DNA from: an uncultured Draconibacterium sp.
Lineage (GTDB): Bacteria > Bacteroidota > Bacteroidia > Bacteroidales > Prolixibacteraceae
Reading direction: 5' to 3'
DNA length: 64,000 nucleotides
Assembly: GCF_963675585.1 (NCBI RefSeq)
Contig: NZ_OY776414.1
Span: 1,839,001-1,903,000, forward strand
Shown here in pieces: positions 45,270 through 55,625 of the stretch. The notes beneath the pieces are model-generated. The model was not told the origin of the DNA, did not search any database, and saw only the letters and a program-made list of their open reading frames with translations. Numbering within the stretch: the first letter of the stretch is position 1; each line of letters starts with the position of its first letter. A program made the position numbers and the translations under genes.

Positions 45270-46271
45270 TTATTTTTCTTCCGGCCATTCAAACTGGCTT
45301 TCATCCATTCTGAAAAAACGTGCTGCATTGTTGAATAAAATATCTCTTTTCTGATCTTCAGAAAGATACTGTGCATGTTCGATTACTCCCATTGAAGTTT
45401 CAAATAAACGCGGCCACATCATAAAGTCGGTACCGTACATAATACGTTTTCCAAATCCTGCCCGCACCATTCGTTGAATGTAGTAATGTACATCGTCAAG
45501 CGGGTAACTCCAAATCATACCCGAAATATCAACATATACATAGGCGTTGGCTCCCATAAGCGCAATCATGTGTTCCACCATGGGGTAACCTGAGTGCTGC
45601 ACCCAGATTTTCATTTTTGGGTGTCGGGCGAGCAAATCTTCCAGTAAAAACGGGTCGCCCAAAGAAGCACGGTATTTTGGCTGGGTTAAATTTGCCATAC
45701 CATTTCCACCTGTTCCCATGTGTATTCCCACCGGTATATTCATTTCTTCGGCAACTGCAAAATAGGGATCGAGTGCCGGGTCGCTTGGCGAAATTCCCTG
45801 GTATTGAGGTGCTACTTCTGCCATTACTTTATAAAAACCATTGCTTAATGAATCGCGAAAAGCTTCAACTGTCATTTCTGTTGCATTGCAAATTCCAATT
45901 CCGGGAATAATACGTCCGGGAGGAGCAGCCTTTACCCAATTGTGAAGAATCTCAGGATCACCAAAAGCTACCATGGTCATGTTAAAGTCCTTGATTCGGC
46001 GCATTACTTCGTTTTGCATATCCTCATCGCTTTTTGCCGGCATTAAAGGATCCACACAATCAAGGCTCATAAATGCAGCACCATCTTCGTTTGGATCGGA
46101 CCCCGGCATGCTGGTTAAAAACCAGGGACACATTGGCGACGACCATGTCGGATTCACTTTCATGGTGTGAACATGCACATCGAAAATTGGTTTATGCCTT
46201 TCTTTTTCCTGAGCACTTACAAGGATGCTGAGGCTAAACAGGAAAATTAATAAAAGATTCGTTTTTTTCAT
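45270..46271 (-). CDS. Exported amidohydrolase-family protein (TIM barrel)
   Basis: This is a 333-residue periplasmic protein with a signal peptide (about 1-20) and an amidohydrolase-2-type barrel: metal-binding HxH in FDVHVHT (His33 and His35), HMGTGGNGM, QHSGYPM and the late metal/base Asp in YGTDFMMW. Members of this branch act as decarboxylases or lactone/amide hydrolases, often on aromatic or uronic compounds. It lies 20 bp after the DUF1593 gene in the esterase cluster. If the cluster releases ferulate or other hydroxycinnamates, an aromatic-acid activity would fit, but this is inference. Confidence 0.82.
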   Translation of the reverse strand: MKKTNLLLIFLFSLSILVSAQEKERHKPIFDVHVHTMKVNPTWSSPMCPWFLTSMPGSDPNEDGAAFMSLDCVDPLMPAKSDEDMQNEVMRRIKDFNMTMVAFGDPEILHNWVKAAPPGRIIPGIGICNATEMTVEAFRDSLSNGFYKVMAEVAPQYQGISPSDPALDPYFAVAEEMNIPVGIHMGTGGNGMANLTQPKYRASLGDPFLLEDLLARHPKMKIWVQHSGYPMVEHMIALMGANAYVYVDISGMIWSYPLDDVHYYIQRMVRAGFGKRIMYGTDFMMWPRLFETSMGVIEHAQYLSEDQKRDILFNNAARFFRMDESQFEWPEEK

Positions 46272-46291
46272 TTTTAGGTTTTTAAAAGGTT

Positions 46292-47794
46292 TTATTTAAT
46301 TTCTATAACTATTCGCTGAAAACGGCTTAATGCAGGCTCTCCCGAATCTTCAACCTCAAGAATTAAATGGATTGTTTGTCCGGCAATGGCATCATCGGGC
46401 ACTGTGAATTCTGTTGCCTTCGATGTTGGGTTGCTTACGCTTAGTCCGACAGGATAAGTACCTGCCTCCTTGTAATTCCACCATTTGTAGTTTAGTTCGT
46501 CTTTGTCCGGATCGCTGGCTTTACCTGCTAATTTTACTGTTTCGCCAGCAGAAGCAGAAATTTCGTTTTTGTCCACTTCAACCAGCGGCGCATGATTTGC
46601 ATTATCGTAGTTTTGTACACACCAATCGGCACGCGCTGCAAAATCGTTTTGTAATACTTTGAACCATCTGGTTTGCGAATACATAGGATCCTGTTTGTTT
46701 GTTGCCGGATTATAATCGGTAACATCCATTCCGTCTTCCCACCTTAATGGATTTTCGGCCGATTGTTTAAATCGTCCGCCCAATCCGCCATAGGTAGGAT
46801 CGTCGAACTTTTGCAATCCAAAGTTAAGCAGGTACAAATACGAAGGCGAATCGCCCTCTGAGATAAAATCATACTGGTCGCGCCCATTCTTTTTTGCCTC
46901 TTCCAAATTTCCGTGAGTATGTTCAGGATCTCCTTCAATTTTCTGACCATCACCCCACAAAAAATAATTCTCCATTAAGGGTCCGTGGCCAAATTTTATA
47001 TTCTCAGAAAACCATGCTCCGCGTAAGTATTTTCTTAAATTTTCGGGTTCAACACGTGGCCATGCATAAGCAATACACCAAAATTGCGAAGCGTTGTAAA
47101 CAACCCGTACTTCGGGCCAGTTGGGGGCAATGTATTTTTTATAGGTAGCATCCTGATCGAGAATGGTGTAAATAAAAGTTTTGGCTGAAACCTTTTTATA
47201 CACATCTTCCCAGCCCGGCTTCCCTTTGTATTCTTCTTCTATCGATTTTAGAGCCCTGGCAAGTGTATTTGTTCCTCCCCAAATCTGAACATAAACGGGT
47301 TGTTCATCGTCATCCAACAAAATATTTTTAATAAATTCCGAACCCGCTGTGATCTTTTCCATCTCGCCCTCAAAATCAATGTTTCCCACCCGAATAATAC
47401 TTTTCAGGTATTCAGGAGTAGGATAATCCGGATCATGTTTTACCAAACTCGGATAAACACTGGCATATTTGTCAATCATTTCCTGCATCCAGGTGGTACC
47501 ACACCATCGCAAATCAGTTTTAGCACCGTACATACGTTTTGTCATATCCATTTCGGAGGTGAACAAAGTACCTTTTCCGTCTCCTTTGTAATGCCACATG
47601 GAACTGCTGTAAACCAATCCCTCCAAATCAAGATCGTTTGTATACAACAGAAAACGAATAAACGAATCCATATCGTCTACTTCTCCGTCGGTAGTAACAA
47701 TGGTTCGCGGTTTCTGCTGCGCTTCAGCATGAAAAATAAAAACCGGCAATACCAGTAAAAAGGATAGAAAATATAAAGCAATAGTTTTTTTCAT
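46292..47794 (-). CDS. DUF1593 (Sde182-like) nucleoside-hydrolase-fold protein
   Basis: This is a 500-residue exported protein. After a signal peptide (about 1-25) comes a nucleoside-hydrolase-like domain with the calcium-binding type motif TTDGEVDDMDSF (Asp36, Asp40 and Asp41), then a C-terminal Ig/PKD-like domain (about 400-500, VKLAGKASDPDKDELNYKWW). This is the order of the Sde182 family, first described as cellulose-binding proteins. The fold suggests cleavage of an N- or O-ribosyl-like bond, yet no enzymatic role is established. It is 1 bp from the alpha/beta-hydrolase gene upstream and 20 bp from the amidohydrolase downstream, so it is tightly inside the operon. Confidence 0.85.
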   Translation of the reverse strand: MKKTIALYFLSFLLVLPVFIFHAEAQQKPRTIVTTDGEVDDMDSFIRFLLYTNDLDLEGLVYSSSMWHYKGDGKGTLFTSEMDMTKRMYGAKTDLRWCGTTWMQEMIDKYASVYPSLVKHDPDYPTPEYLKSIIRVGNIDFEGEMEKITAGSEFIKNILLDDDEQPVYVQIWGGTNTLARALKSIEEEYKGKPGWEDVYKKVSAKTFIYTILDQDATYKKYIAPNWPEVRVVYNASQFWCIAYAWPRVEPENLRKYLRGAWFSENIKFGHGPLMENYFLWGDGQKIEGDPEHTHGNLEEAKKNGRDQYDFISEGDSPSYLYLLNFGLQKFDDPTYGGLGGRFKQSAENPLRWEDGMDVTDYNPATNKQDPMYSQTRWFKVLQNDFAARADWCVQNYDNANHAPLVEVDKNEISASAGETVKLAGKASDPDKDELNYKWWNYKEAGTYPVGLSVSNPTSKATEFTVPDDAIAGQTIHLILEVEDSGEPALSRFQRIVIEIK

Positions 47795-47795
47795 T

Positions 47796-48680
47796 TTAAT
47801 CGGGATTAGTCAGCCATTCATAAAAACGATCGATCCACATATCGGTTGGCGCATTTTGTTTTTGCATACCAAATCCATGTCCACCTTTACGGTAGATGTG
47901 TAATTCTGCCGATTTTCCGGCTTCGGTCCACGTATTGTATAAACGGGTACAGTGCGTTTGAAATCCAAAAGTATCATCGGTAGCAGCTGCTATAAAAATA
48001 GCAGGAGCATCATCAGGAACCGGCGGATTGCCGAAACTTCCTACGTACGGATAAATGGGAGCTGCAAAATCGGGACGACTTTTTGTTTCGTACTTAAAAG
48101 CCACACCGGCGGTAACCGTTCCACCGGCCGAAAATCCCATAATACCAATTTTATCGGCTTTTATGTTCCAGTCTACGGCATGCTCACGAACGTAGGCAAT
48201 GGCTGCCTTTCCATCTTCAATTGCCATGCCTACAACCGGTTCAATATCTTTGTTAAATTTATCAGTATTGGGTTGTTTTTGCATAAATTCCTGCATCGGA
48301 TTATCGCTAAAGCAATGTTCCGTGCGGTATTTCAAAACAATGGCTGTGATTCCTTTTTCGTTTAACCACTTCGCTACGTCGTAACCTTCGTTTTTCATCG
48401 AAAGAAAATGAAATCCTCCACCGGGACATACAATTACCGCCTGCCCTGTAGCAATTTCAGCCTGAGCTTCAAACACGATTAATTCGGGATGCACAATGTT
48501 ATAGCTAAACTCTGCAGCTCCCATTTTCATTATTTCCTCGTTCCAATCCCAACTTTCAGAACCCGGAGCAGATCCTTCGTACAGTCGGATGGTTTTGTTT
48601 TGTGTAAAACCATAATTGCAGATAAACAACACAAAAACAAACAGGCTTATTAACCTTTGTAATCTCATTTTTCCTGTCAT
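47796..48680 (-). CDS. Exported alpha/beta-hydrolase, BD-FAE/acetyl-xylan-esterase-like
   Basis: This is a 294-residue secreted esterase with a signal peptide (about 1-26) and a compact hydrolase domain: oxyanion motif VCPGGGFHFLS, nucleophile elbow MGFSAGGTVTAG, acid in AATDDTFGF and catalytic His in KGGHGFGMQ. Such proteins remove acetyl or feruloyl groups from xylan and pectin. The ATG at 48680 directly follows the stop codon of the CE1 gene and suggests translational coupling; an ATG at 48668 would also give a signal peptide. Confidence 0.9.
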   Translation of the reverse strand: MTGKMRLQRLISLFVFVLFICNYGFTQNKTIRLYEGSAPGSESWDWNEEIMKMGAAEFSYNIVHPELIVFEAQAEIATGQAVIVCPGGGFHFLSMKNEGYDVAKWLNEKGITAIVLKYRTEHCFSDNPMQEFMQKQPNTDKFNKDIEPVVGMAIEDGKAAIAYVREHAVDWNIKADKIGIMGFSAGGTVTAGVAFKYETKSRPDFAAPIYPYVGSFGNPPVPDDAPAIFIAAATDDTFGFQTHCTRLYNTWTEAGKSAELHIYRKGGHGFGMQKQNAPTDMWIDRFYEWLTNPD

Positions 48681-49559
<879 letters not shown>

Positions 49560-49637
49560 TCAGTATAGTAAAATTGCAACACCAATTCAGACGATTTAAC
49601 CGGTGCACAACATTTAGTCAGACTACTAAAACATCAA

Positions 49638-49654
49638 TGCGTTTAATTGACACA
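49638..49654. promoter_or_regulatory. Candidate operator before the esterase operon
   Basis: TGCGTTTAATTGACACA matches TGTGTC-N5-GACACA with two differences in the left arm. It is 103 bp before the CE1 start codon. The 414-bp gap 49536-49949 also holds the terminator of the pectin operon; nothing else was recognised in it. Confidence 0.45.
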
Positions 49655-49822
49655 TAGACCAAAAATAAAGAAAATTATTAAAGCATTGAATTAGAGACAG
49701 AAAAAATATCATTCTTCAATTTTTAATATCCCGAAGTTGAAAGTCAGCTTCATGAATAATTGGGTAAAGCCTTCGATACACTATTCTATATTGGGGCACT
49801 TAAGCAAAAGTAAGGACAAAAA

Positions 49823-49873
49823 AAATCCTTTGTCCAACTTTCTTTATTCAGATAAAGTTGTTCAAAGGATTTT
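49823..49873 (-). terminator. Strong terminator of the pectin operon
   Basis: A 19-bp stem with one two-base mismatch (AAATCCTTTGTCCAACTTT against AAAGTTGTTCAAAGGATTT) is followed on the minus strand by a run of eight T. It lies about 77 bp past the stop codon of the CE8-like gene and ends the minus-strand operon that begins beyond 64000. Confidence 0.9.
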
Positions 49874-49949
49874 AGAGTGTAAAAGCGAATCGTTTTCCGT
49901 TACAAAAATCTTCTAATCTTATTTTTCAAAAAAGCCAGAATGGTATTCT

Positions 49950-52493
49950 CTACTCCCATTCAATACTTAAATTTTTTATTAAAGTGGCTCCACTTCCAAC
50001 TGTGCCGGTGTGCTGAAATCCAAAACCACCAAACTTATTCGGGTTGAATGTACTTTCTAAATCCATTTCCAGTAATACCTCGGGTCGGTTTGATATCACA
50101 AAATATTCGGCAGATGTTTTGGCATGTGCAATTAATTTATTGCCTTTTGCTTCAACAGTTATCATACACGGAGTACGATAGCACGATGTGGAAACAGCAT
50201 CACTGATAGGTTTTGCATTGCCATTTTTATATTCCATAAAAACACAATCAATTGCGTCGTGATATTTTGTGGTTCGAATTAAACGCAGCGCATAACCCGT
50301 TACTGTTTTTGTATCGAATTTTATAAAAACATCCATGTATTGGGCACGGGCACTACTGAATCCTTGTCCTGCAGTTTTTGACGGGCAGGCTGTAAAACTA
50401 ACTTTCATATTGCCAAAAGAGTCTCCAACCGGTGTGTACCTCAATCGTGCTCCTTTTGTTGCCTGAACCAAACCGGTATCGAGTGATGCCCCGTTAACAC
50501 CGGGTCCGTAATACCAGGCATCTTTTGTGGTATATGCTTCCCAATCGTAAAAGTGCGTGTCTTCGGGTGCATAACAATCCAGTGTCCAAAAACCGGGAAG
50601 TACCACCGACTGGTATTTTGTCGACAAGGTTTGAAGATTGGGTTGCAGAATGTTACTTTTTGTATGAATGTCGGCGCTCGAAATCTGCTTGTTAAATACA
50701 GTTGCTACAGGAGTACCCGGTTTACAGCGCAAATGATTGGGTGCCACAGTGGCCATAATATAAAAGCCAAGGTCGGCAGTGGTAAGCGTATATTCCCAAT
50801 TGGGGCTGTCAAACCGAGATACTTGTACTTCTATTGGATTTTTTCCGGCAGCATCGGAACAACGGTACCACGATACCAAAGATTGATCTTCAAATCGCAT
50901 ATCCAATTTATAAGTCACCTTGAGTTTTCCCTCCTCTGTTTTTACAATCTTCGGAAGTTCACTAAATTTTGGCGCTTCAAGAAAAGCCGGTTTCACATAA
51001 ATAACGCTTGCAGCTTCCAGGCCCTCAGTTGTAGACGCAACAATAACAACCTCTTTTGTTTCGTCGTTTTCGTTGGTTGGAATAACTTCGCAAGTACCAT
51101 TTTCCTCAGGTTTCAAACTAACCAGCTTGTCGTATTCAGGCGCCACTTTCCAGCTAATATTTTCAGCTTTTATTTCATAGTTTCCAAATTTTAGTAGCTG
51201 AGCCGATAACAGTACAGTTTCTTTTCCGGTTTCAATACTCACCCGCGTGGGTTGAATTTTCAACTGAGTTGGCAGGTCACGGTAGCTTTGTTTATTTTTC
51301 TTTTCAGCGGCTTCTACCAAATTTTTGAAGTTCATTGGATCCCATTCGTCATCGCCACGCAAAAGATTGTAAGTGTTATAAACTACTTCGCCATTGTATT
51401 CAAAACGATAGGCATTCAATATGTTTTTGTCTTTCATCTCAACAGTGGCATACGGATGATGCGAATCGATGAATACTGGCACACCGTTTAACTTATTATT
51501 AAATTGATAATGGCGCTCTTCGGTGGGTGTTTTTTCTTTCCAGCCCCAATACGATGTGTAGTCAGCTTCCATCCTGCAATCTGCCACAGTAATCGGACCG
51601 CCGCCTTTAATCAGGTACTGATCGCCACGTGTAAAAGATGTGATATCGCAATTCAGAAAAACGGCACCGGTACCCACGGTGTGGCCAAAAGGTTTACCAC
51701 TGTAGAATTCAAAAGTACAACCAAGATAAACCGCACTTCCGTTCAGGGCGTCATCGGTTGATTCAAAATGGCAATGATCGAAAAGCGTACGTTTGCTTCC
51801 CCAAAAAGGCCCGGTATTCAGGCGGCTTATAAAATGAGTATTGCGGGCAACTATTTTATCGCCGCGGCTAAATGCCAACTGCGCCTGCACAATGGCAGAA
51901 CCTCTTTTTTCGCGGTTCAGCTCCGGTTTTAAAGGAAAAACCAAATCGATGTTACAGTAATTTCCAAAAGTGACATTTTCTACACTTGTACCGTCACCAC
52001 TAAAATTAAACATGGTAAAATTTCCTTTCGAGCCCATGGTTTGACCGCGGTTACATGCCAGTACCACATTTTCAGGATTTGTATTTAAACCGTAAAACGT
52101 TAACCATTCACAATCAATTTCCAAACCGAAAGGAGTACCTCCCACTTGTTTAGGCAAACGAATTTCAGGATCATCCGGATTATCGATCCAGTAAACGTAA
52201 GGCGCAATGTACAACACCATAGGATCGTCTTCCGTACCATCGCTTAAATGTTTAGCCGCTTCATTTATCGAATTGTACACGTATTTGTAGTTTTCCAAAT
52301 CCTTATCCGATAGTTGCCCGTCAATAAAAAATGCATGAGGCCCCAATTCGATTTTTTTATTCTGATAGATTAGGTGATCGCCCTTAAAATCAATGGGATT
52401 TTTGGGATCTAAACTTGAATAGTTCTTTTCTGTTTGCGAAAAGCTTGTCAAACACAAGAGAGTCAGGATAATTGCAGAAAGGTAAAATTTCAT
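49950..52493 (-). CDS. CE8-like right-handed beta-helix protein with C-terminal sandwiches
   Basis: This is an 847-residue exported protein. After a signal peptide (about 1-19) a parallel beta-helix (about 60-390) shows the frame of pectin methylesterases (CE8): an AIVQAQLAFSRGDKIVARNT stretch near 200 in place of the QAVAL motif, and STDDALNGSAVYLGCTFEF near 245 in place of the DFIFG segment. The usual QDTL is replaced by LNTGPF. Ig-like domains (about 400-600) and a C-terminal laminin-G-like sandwich follow. It is the last gene of a pectin operon, so a pectin esterase-like role is reasonable, but the changed catalytic motifs leave activity open. Confidence 0.75.
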   Translation of the reverse strand: MKFYLSAIILTLLCLTSFSQTEKNYSSLDPKNPIDFKGDHLIYQNKKIELGPHAFFIDGQLSDKDLENYKYVYNSINEAAKHLSDGTEDDPMVLYIAPYVYWIDNPDDPEIRLPKQVGGTPFGLEIDCEWLTFYGLNTNPENVVLACNRGQTMGSKGNFTMFNFSGDGTSVENVTFGNYCNIDLVFPLKPELNREKRGSAIVQAQLAFSRGDKIVARNTHFISRLNTGPFWGSKRTLFDHCHFESTDDALNGSAVYLGCTFEFYSGKPFGHTVGTGAVFLNCDITSFTRGDQYLIKGGGPITVADCRMEADYTSYWGWKEKTPTEERHYQFNNKLNGVPVFIDSHHPYATVEMKDKNILNAYRFEYNGEVVYNTYNLLRGDDEWDPMNFKNLVEAAEKKNKQSYRDLPTQLKIQPTRVSIETGKETVLLSAQLLKFGNYEIKAENISWKVAPEYDKLVSLKPEENGTCEVIPTNENDETKEVVIVASTTEGLEAASVIYVKPAFLEAPKFSELPKIVKTEEGKLKVTYKLDMRFEDQSLVSWYRCSDAAGKNPIEVQVSRFDSPNWEYTLTTADLGFYIMATVAPNHLRCKPGTPVATVFNKQISSADIHTKSNILQPNLQTLSTKYQSVVLPGFWTLDCYAPEDTHFYDWEAYTTKDAWYYGPGVNGASLDTGLVQATKGARLRYTPVGDSFGNMKVSFTACPSKTAGQGFSSARAQYMDVFIKFDTKTVTGYALRLIRTTKYHDAIDCVFMEYKNGNAKPISDAVSTSCYRTPCMITVEAKGNKLIAHAKTSAEYFVISNRPEVLLEMDLESTFNPNKFGGFGFQHTGTVGSGATLIKNLSIEWE

Positions 52494-52584
52494 TGAATTG
52501 TATTTTTTAGTTTATTTTTTTAGCAGCGTTTGATTTTATTAAAGAGATTCCTCCCCATTAGCTTGCGCTTGTTCCAAATCAAAT

Positions 52585-52657
52585 TGTCATTCTTAGGACC
52601 AAGCCAATTTTATTGGCCATAATGAAAAAATGACAGAGATGCTGAAACAAGTTCAGC
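52585..52657. repeat. REP-like hairpin cluster
   Basis: The 341-bp gap 52494-52834 has no gene. It contains TGTCATT...AATGACA (52585-52635) enclosing a GCCAA/TTGGC hairpin (52603-52617), then GCTGAA-N5-TTCAGC (52641-52657). The following text to about 52780, including GAGCGAATGAAATGAAGCGA, looks like the rest of a dispersed repeat. Such elements are frequent between operon genes in Bacteroidota. Confidence 0.65.
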
Positions 52658-52834
52658 ATGACGTTGCTGGAATACTACAGTGTAAGTTAAGAACATCACC
52701 CTGTCTGTCAGCTCGCGGATCATGAGCGCAAAGAACAATTCTGTCCTTCTGAGCGAATGAAATGAAGCGAAACAATCATTTTATTAAAGGATTATAAATG
52801 GATAACAATATTCATTTCTCTAAAAACCTCGTCA

Positions 52835-54037
52835 TTACTGTTTTAATACATTTTGCTCAGGAGCCCATTTTTTCTGCCAGTCCGGATATTTATCCAACAC
52901 TTCCTGAGGCGCGTAAGTATACCAGCCATAACCGGCCCGGCGCTCTCTGCTGACTTCAGCGAGCGAATACAAGAATTTACTGTTCCGGTCGCAGAACAAT
53001 GGTCTTCCGCTTCCCAGTTCGTAAAAGCGTGTCCAGATTGGAGGTGCTGATTCGTCGGTCACCACCTTTTTATCTATGGTAACTGTTTTGTATTTCGATT
53101 CCATGGGCTCCGCTTTAAACATTTCAACCCGGGTATTGTAAATCCGCGAATCGCTAAACCATTTTACTGCATTCTGAACAGCTGAAATTATTTTTTCATC
53201 GGGTTGTTCAATATTCATTAGAAATAGGACTACCTCAACACTTTCTCCATTGCAAATGCTTGGTGGTTCGAATGCACGTGCCCAGGCCGGTGACAAATCA
53301 ACTTCATCGTGTTGCTGACACCAAACCGTTGGCTTTCCGTTTAATTCAATCTGCATCGCTAAAAGACATTCGAGTCCCTTTTTGTAGGCAGAATCTACTT
53401 TTTTAAATGTTTTCTCACTTACAAAATCATATTTTGGATCTTTATCCAAAATCTCTTGCAAAAGCTCCATAATTCCCATATAAGCGCCATCGTTAAATGT
53501 TATTCGCCGGCTGTAATCTCCTTTTTCGAGCGGAAAGTACTGCGGCCAACCTCCATTGTTGTATTGAGCCTTCAAAACAAAATCAATACCCTTCAAACAG
53601 GCCTTTTTGTATTTCTCAACTTTTGTTTGCGCATAAACTTCTGCCAAATAATTAATGTGAGAAAAACCAGTAGAATTATCAAAAGTGGTATGCTCTTCGT
53701 TTTTTGCACGTAAAACCTTTTCACGTTGCTCTTTGGTTAGAATGGCCTGCATATCGTAATTTTTGGGCCAACCACCGTTGTTTCGTTGAAATAACAGAAC
53801 ATTGTCTGCAATTTTTGTAATCTCGTTTGGCTTATACTGCAGTTTTTCCGGCAAGGGATTTATAACGTTACTATTGTCCTTTATGCCATACCAATGTCCG
53901 GCACTGCTTCTGAAGGGGCGCAGATCAATTGCCTGGTATTCTTTCTCCTGTGCCACTGTTTGATAATAGCTACCAACCAAAGCAAACAGTACAAATACAA
54001 TCCGAAAATATCTAAATTTTATGCTTTTAGTTTTCAT
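52835..54037 (-). CDS. PL10 pectate lyase
   Basis: This is a 400-residue exported lyase with a signal peptide (about 1-29) and an alpha/alpha-toroid catalytic domain of the PL10 (PelA) family: FQRNNGGWPKNYD, AQYNNGGWPQYFP, ITFNDGAYMGIME, VWCQQHDEVDLSP, WARAFEPPSICNGES and ERRAGYGWYTYAP. PL10 enzymes cut polygalacturonan by calcium-dependent beta-elimination. The length is that of a single-domain PL10 with no binding module. It follows the GH43 gene by 15 bp and is followed by a 341-bp gap with repeats, then the CE8-like gene. Confidence 0.93.
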   Translation of the reverse strand: MKTKSIKFRYFRIVFVLFALVGSYYQTVAQEKEYQAIDLRPFRSSAGHWYGIKDNSNVINPLPEKLQYKPNEITKIADNVLLFQRNNGGWPKNYDMQAILTKEQREKVLRAKNEEHTTFDNSTGFSHINYLAEVYAQTKVEKYKKACLKGIDFVLKAQYNNGGWPQYFPLEKGDYSRRITFNDGAYMGIMELLQEILDKDPKYDFVSEKTFKKVDSAYKKGLECLLAMQIELNGKPTVWCQQHDEVDLSPAWARAFEPPSICNGESVEVVLFLMNIEQPDEKIISAVQNAVKWFSDSRIYNTRVEMFKAEPMESKYKTVTIDKKVVTDESAPPIWTRFYELGSGRPLFCDRNSKFLYSLAEVSRERRAGYGWYTYAPQEVLDKYPDWQKKWAPEQNVLKQ

Positions 54038-54052
54038 GCGAAATTGATTCTG

Positions 54053-55591
54053 TTAAAGTTTTCTGTATGTAAAATTATCAAAACGGACTTCTCCGCCTCC
54101 ATAAGCAAAAAGTCCGGCACGAAGGCTCAGAAATTCGCCAAAAACATTGTGGTTAAATCCACTGGCTTCAATGGTTCGCTCCACTCTAGTCCATTCGGTA
54201 CCATTTGCACTGAAGTAAAAACTAACTTCCTGCCCGTCGTTTAATATGCGTAAAAATCCCTGATCGCCTAAGTTATTTGGTTCGCTAATTTTTGCACTTT
54301 GTCGGTTATAAACAGTAAATCTGTCTTTATTCACAGTTATACGCATATTTCCTTTTTCGTTGTAATACAGGCACAGACCAGCGGTTACATGCTCATCGAT
54401 CGTAAACTCCACAATAACTTCATATTTTTGGTCCGAAGCATTTACCAATAAAGGGCTGCTCTCTTCAAAACGATCTGCTTTTGCTCTGAACAACAGTTGC
54501 CCGTTCTCGAATGCGACTCTCGAAAAATCGTTGTCCTTAAAAAACTGCCATTGTAATCCCAATTTGTTTGTATTAAAATCATCCGACAAAGCGCTGCCAT
54601 CTTCAGATTTTTCACCTGCAGGAACAGGCAATTTATCAAAGCTTTTCACCCCCTCGGGCACACGAAACCAATTGTCTTCAGTCCATTCAATTGGAACCAT
54701 CAATGTTTGCCTGCCCAGTGTATGAAAATATTTTTCGTAACCATGGTACATCATCCACCAATTACCTTCCACATCATCCACCAATGTTCCGTGGCCTTGG
54801 CTCCACCAGCGTTCACTTCTGTTTTCGGTATGAATAATCGGATTGTAAGGCGAATTTTCAAAAGGCCCGAAAGGAGATTTGGCGCGGCCTGCAACAACCA
54901 TGTGCGAAGTAGCCGGCCCGGCTGTTCCTCCTTCGGCGACAATAATATGGTAAAAACCATCTTTTACAGTCGATTTTGGCGATTCAAGACAAAAACATTC
55001 GGTGTTCCACTCTTTCGGAAACTCCCAGCCTGCATAATTCAAAACAGGTTCACCAACTGTTGACAAACCATCGGCTGCAAGTTTCACCACAAATCCTTTT
55101 GAGAGGTACAAATAACGTTGTCCATTTTCGTCAACAACATGCCCCGGATCGATAAATCCCGGCAATTTTAAATCTACCGGCGCTGACCATGGTCCGGCCG
55201 GAGTATCGGCAGTTACCACCCAATTTGTGCCACCTGCCGGAAAATAAATGTAAAATTTATTGTTGTGCTTTATCAAATCAGGCGCCCACACCGACCCCAC
55301 ATACTCGTTTAATGCATGCGAAATACGTGTCCAGTGGATCAGGTCGGTCGAATGCCAGACCAATAAACCCGGATAATAGTCAAACGACGAATGCGTGAGG
55401 TAAAAATCCTCCCCATCACGCAGTACCGACGGATCGGGATAGTCTCCACCCAGTACCGGATTTTCGAAGTGTGCTTCCGTTGTATTTTTATCATCTGAAT
55501 TTGCTGTTGGAGCACACGACAATACATTAAATCCAAGGATAATAAGAAGTATAATACTGTTTTTTAAACTCATCATTTTTTTCTGAATCAT
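54053..55591 (-). CDS. GH43 glycosidase with C-terminal sandwich, lipoprotein
   Basis: This is a 512-residue exported GH43 enzyme. It has a lipoprotein signal (GFNVLSC), the five-bladed propeller (GGDYPDPSVLRDGEDFYL with the catalytic base, LPGFIDPGHVVDENGQ with the middle Asp, and a late acidic IIVAEGG stretch), and a C-terminal concanavalin-like sandwich (about 330-512, SDDFNTNKLGLQWQF). I chose ATG 55591; an ATG at 55636 would overlap the preceding stop codon and lengthen the N-terminus. Together with the pectinases it would trim arabinan or arabinogalactan side chains. It is distinct from the GH43 at 26744 in motif details. Confidence 0.9.
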   Translation of the reverse strand: MIQKKMMSLKNSIILLIILGFNVLSCAPTANSDDKNTTEAHFENPVLGGDYPDPSVLRDGEDFYLTHSSFDYYPGLLVWHSTDLIHWTRISHALNEYVGSVWAPDLIKHNNKFYIYFPAGGTNWVVTADTPAGPWSAPVDLKLPGFIDPGHVVDENGQRYLYLSKGFVVKLAADGLSTVGEPVLNYAGWEFPKEWNTECFCLESPKSTVKDGFYHIIVAEGGTAGPATSHMVVAGRAKSPFGPFENSPYNPIIHTENRSERWWSQGHGTLVDDVEGNWWMMYHGYEKYFHTLGRQTLMVPIEWTEDNWFRVPEGVKSFDKLPVPAGEKSEDGSALSDDFNTNKLGLQWQFFKDNDFSRVAFENGQLLFRAKADRFEESSPLLVNASDQKYEVIVEFTIDEHVTAGLCLYYNEKGNMRITVNKDRFTVYNRQSAKISEPNNLGDQGFLRILNDGQEVSFYFSANGTEWTRVERTIEASGFNHNVFGEFLSLRAGLFAYGGGEVRFDNFTYRKL

Positions 55592-55625
55592 AATTGGCAC
55601 TTTTTTTAAAATTGTTAGCAATTGG

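Noticed and set aside
47300-47758. 152-codon open frame on the plus strand inside the DUF1593 gene
   Set aside because: It is a shadow of the minus-strand gene with no recognisable feature.
50553-51194. 213-codon open frame on the plus strand inside the CE8-like gene
   Set aside because: It is antisense to a well-supported gene and has an odd Cys/Arg/Phe-rich composition.
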